Part shown: in pieces, positions 29,862-31,523 of the stretch
How the letters are laid out: every line of letters begins with the position of its first letter
Position numbering within the stretch: position 1 is the stretch's first letter
DNA from: Lichenicoccus sp964235615
GTDB lineage: Bacteria > Pseudomonadota > Alphaproteobacteria > Acetobacterales > Acetobacteraceae
Length of the DNA: 31,523 nt
Assembly (NCBI GenBank): GCA_964235615.1
Contig: CAXSEE010000027.1
Span: 1 to 31,523 of the forward strand
Reading direction: 5' to 3'
Program-made: the position numbers and the translations under genes
Notes under the pieces: generated by a model
What the model saw: only the letters and a program-made list of their open reading frames with translations
What the model was told of the DNA's origin: nothing
The model's database searches: none

Positions 29862-30479
29862 CTATGGCTGTTGCCGGTCCTCGGCATCGCCATTTTCGAC
29901 CTCGAATTCTATGCGCCGATAAATCTCCGGCAACGGGATTTCGATGCCGATTTCGGGCATGCGAAGAATGGCGTCATCGCCGGCGAGCAGGTCGGCAACC
30001 CAATCATCGCCCTTGCGCGAGAAGATTGCCGCCGCCGCCTTGGTCTGCTGCAGCACGATGTAGCGCTGCACGGACGGGGTGGCCCTGTATTCCGCATTCT
30101 TGATGACGAAGTCGGTCGTGACGCTGCTCTCGCTGACGACCTCGAAAATCACGACAGGATCGGTTACGACCTTGGCCCGCGGCGGAACAGGCGTGCAAAC
30201 GACGAAAGCCTCAGGGTAACGGATACGCCCGGCGACCCTGATCTTCAGTTCGCTACCGTAAGGCTGGCAGGGGCTGTCGCGCAGGCGCCCGGTCAGTTCG
30301 TAGATCAGGTTGCGCTGGATCGCCGAGTGGGCAGCGGTTCCGCCCGTCATGGCGAGCGGCTGGAAGCCATCGAACTCGTAACGCAGCTCCTGCCGCTCCT
30401 CCCAGACGAGGAACTGGTCGACAGTCATCGGCTTGCGAAGGGCGACGTCCATGGCGTTCAGCCTAGCATTCTCTGGCAC
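29862..30479 (-). CDS. Uma2 family putative endonuclease (DUF820, PD-(D/E)XK fold)
   Basis: 205 aa from GTG 30479, chosen over the internal ATG (30452) because GAGGAG lies seven bases upstream. Uma2 pattern: MTVDQFLVWEERQELRYEFDGFQPLAMTGGTAAHSAIQRNLIYEL, YGSELKIRVAGRIRYPEAFVVCTP, DPVVIFEVVSESSVTTDFVIKNAEYRATPSVQRYIVLQQ. The usual catalytic YPD reads YPE here; the E of FEV and the K of KNAEYR are kept, so the site may still bind metal. Uma2 proteins are abundant in cyanobacteria and occur scattered elsewhere; their biological role is not settled. No partner gene is apparent. Confidence 0.85.
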   Translation of the reverse strand: MPENARLNAMDVALRKPMTVDQFLVWEERQELRYEFDGFQPLAMTGGTAAHSAIQRNLIYELTGRLRDSPCQPYGSELKIRVAGRIRYPEAFVVCTPVPPRAKVVTDPVVIFEVVSESSVTTDFVIKNAEYRATPSVQRYIVLQQTKAAAAIFSRKGDDWVADLLAGDDAILRMPEIGIEIPLPEIYRRIEFEVENGDAEDRQQP

Positions 30480-30685
30480 TGATATCTCCTCTTTCCGAGG
30501 AAGCCCCAGAGTCCCTCCCTCGGACTGGACAAACGGCCGCTCGAAAGGCGCTCAGAGGAACCGGAGCCACGCGCGGGTCTAGCCGAGCATGGCGAGGATT
30601 TTCCAAGTTGTGGCCGACCGTGACCTCCGCGCATTTAGTGCGCCACCACGCACCAAATGCGGCTCTGGCCCGCTTCAGTGCCTTA
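30480..30685. other. Intergenic region between DUF1328 and Uma2 genes
   Basis: 206 bases without a supported gene. It contains a strong hairpin, GCATTTAGTGCG-CCACCA-CGCACCAAATGC (30631-30660), 12-bp arms with one mismatch, 26 bases downstream of the DUF1328 stop; it may terminate that transcript although no T-run follows. The Uma2 ribosome site is at its left end. Confidence 0.5.
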
Positions 30686-30862
30686 TCATAGCCTCGTCCC
30701 GCGGCCTCGCCCGTAGAACAGGCTGATGATGAACAATACCACGAAGACAAAGAACAGGATCTTGGCGACGCTGGCGAAGGCGGCAGCGAAGCCGCCGAAA
30801 CCGAGAGCGCCGAAGATGAGCGCCACGACAAGAAGTATCAGGGTCCAGTGCAGCAGTTCCAT
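30686..30862 (-). CDS. DUF1328 family small membrane protein
   Basis: 58 aa from ATG 30862: MELLHWTLILLVVALIFGAL, then GFGGFAAAFASVAKILFFVFVVLFIISLF and a short basic tail GRGRGTRL. This is the DUF1328 (YtjA-like) pattern: W-x-x-x-x-L-x-x-A-x-I-x-x-x-x-G-F-x-x-x-A and two membrane helices. The function is unknown; family members are widespread tiny inner-membrane proteins, often stress related. The GGA in the leader is a modest ribosome site. It is followed closely by the His/Pro-rich peptide gene upstream on the same strand (16 bases). Confidence 0.85.
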   Translation of the reverse strand: MELLHWTLILLVVALIFGALGFGGFAAAFASVAKILFFVFVVLFIISLFYGRGRGTRL

Positions 30863-30877
30863 GGCATCGTTCCGGGA

Positions 30878-31066
30878 TCAGCGGGGAGGCAACTCGCGGC
30901 CGCGATACGGCGGCGGCGGCGGACGGTGATAATGCCGGTGATGCCGATGTCTCGGAGGCGGTCCATGCCGATGATAGCCGGGCACCGGCTGCGCCTGGGC
31001 ATGGGTGACCAGGCCCGTCGCGAACAACCCGATGCACAGGATCACGGCTGGAAACAAAGTCTTCAT
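30878..31066 (-). CDS. Secreted His/Pro/Arg-rich small protein
   Basis: 62 aa, ATG 31066 with AAGGAG six bases upstream. Signal peptide MKTLFPAVILCIGLFATGLVTHAQA, then about 35 residues made almost only of H, P, R, Y and G (VPGYHRHGPPPRHRHHRHYHRPPPPPYRGRELPPR). A mature peptide with eight or more histidines could bind transition metals such as Ni, Cu or Zn in the periplasm (inference); low complexity means no family can be assigned. It sits between DUF2141 and DUF1328 genes on the same strand. Confidence 0.75.
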   Translation of the reverse strand: MKTLFPAVILCIGLFATGLVTHAQAQPVPGYHRHGPPPRHRHHRHYHRPPPPPYRGRELPPR

Positions 31067-31086
31067 GAAGTCTCCTTGTCGGCTAT

Positions 31087-31521
31087 TCAGGATCCGAAAT
31101 GACGCAACGTCAGAATGATCCGGTTGTTGCCGCTGCCTACTGCAATGGCGCTGCTGGCGAAAGAGGGCGCTCCCAGTCCCAGCTTCGGGTCACGTGAAAA
31201 GCCCAGATCCTCCTGTGGCATACCGAAGAAGTTGCGCTTCAGCCTACCTGACCCATCTTCGTCCTGATAGACCGCCACTGCATATTGGCCCGGCGCGATA
31301 CCCGGAACCGAAGCCTCGACATCTCCCGGACGGGCCGGAACGATGGCGTTATAGTTACAGATTTCCGAGAGGAACTCCGGCTTCCGGCAGACCCCGATGC
31401 GGATATGGCCGTGGTCGTTGCGCACGCCCCGCACCGTCACCTGAAGCGTCGCCGCCGCGGCGACGCCGGTCGGAAGCCAGCTCCCCAGCAGGACCAACGC
31501 CTTCAAGACTGGCGCCTTCAA
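31087..31521 (-). CDS. DUF2141 domain-containing exported protein (start beyond or at window edge)
   Basis: At least 144 aa. A signal peptide (VLKALVLLGSWLPTGVAAAA) precedes a DUF2141 domain: LQVTVRGVRNDHGHIRIGVCRKPEFLSE, then VPGIAPGQYAVAVYQDEDGSGRLKRNFFGMPQEDLGFSRDPKLGLGAPSFASSAIAV and a final NRIILTLRHF. The pattern G-x-Y-A-V-x-x-x-x-D-x-x-x-x-G-x-L-x-x-x-x-x-G-x-P-x-E-x-x-G-F-S matches the family, which is periplasmic and uncharacterised. The first in-frame codon in the window is a TTG at 31521 two bases from the end; the true start probably lies just outside. Confidence 0.85.
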   Translation of the reverse strand: MKAPVLKALVLLGSWLPTGVAAAATLQVTVRGVRNDHGHIRIGVCRKPEFLSEICNYNAIVPARPGDVEASVPGIAPGQYAVAVYQDEDGSGRLKRNFFGMPQEDLGFSRDPKLGLGAPSFASSAIAVGSGNNRIILTLRHFGS

Positions 31522-31523
31522 GA

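Noticed and set aside
1..31523. CRISPR array, tRNA, rRNA, prophage or toxin-antitoxin pair
   Set aside because: I looked for regular spaced repeats, cloverleaf-like segments, integrase genes and small paired genes and saw none; no claim is made.

Overview
The window is high-GC chromosomal DNA from an alphaproteobacterium, most likely Rhodospirillales/Acetobacteraceae. The evidence is the type II eukaryote-like NADP isocitrate dehydrogenase, a Coq7 hydroxylase, the NDUFA12 - mlaD - DUF2155 gene order, and many overlapping (ATGA) gene junctions. The assignment rests on gene content only; no rRNA or tRNA gene was seen.

Layout. 23-4093 (minus): a periplasmic sugar-binding protein, then an unusual three-gene operon made of a one-TM protein, a membrane-anchored Clp-type AAA+ ATPase with a single ATPase domain, and a secreted or anchored unknown. 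4228-5055 (plus): a DUF3108 protein. 5062-5763 (minus): a phosphoglycolate phosphatase, divergent from the amino-sugar pair glmU-glmS (5852-8991). 9055-10353 (minus): a 54-codon gene with a strong Shine-Dalgarno, then fliP and fliO. 10628-13941 (plus): flgB-flgC-fliE-fliQ-fliR-flhB, which together with fliO/fliP encode rod and export-gate parts of the flagellum. 14199-15245: recA with a palindromic candidate SOS operator. 15362-16582: icd. 16644-20180 (minus): a DUF2934 protein, a FemAB-like acyltransferase, a RidA-family protein and a degenerate class II ribonucleotide reductase-like protein with a TSCPD domain. 20334-22087 (plus): NDUFA12, mlaD, a small unknown and DUF2155, an envelope and respiration operon. 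22154-25320 (plus): otsB-otsA-dsbB-coq7 with overlapping genes (trehalose synthesis, disulfide reoxidation, ubiquinone synthesis).

From about 25.3 kb to 29.9 kb the character changes to an accessory, partly decayed block: a frameshifted short-chain dehydrogenase remnant, an intact SDR lacking the usual YxxxK, an epoxide hydrolase, an internally deleted flavodoxin-like quinone reductase, a LysR regulator and a transposase C-terminal remnant. The right end (29.86-31.52 kb, minus) holds a Uma2-family nuclease, a DUF1328 membrane peptide, a His/Pro-rich secreted peptide and a DUF2141 protein that reaches the window edge.

Most genes are standard core functions. The best candidates for something undescribed are the membrane-tethered AAA+ operon (1271-4093), the degenerate ribonucleotide reductase paralogue (18609-20180), the 54-residue peptide gene behind fliP, and the paired-hairpin elements at 8999-9039 and 25455-25494.
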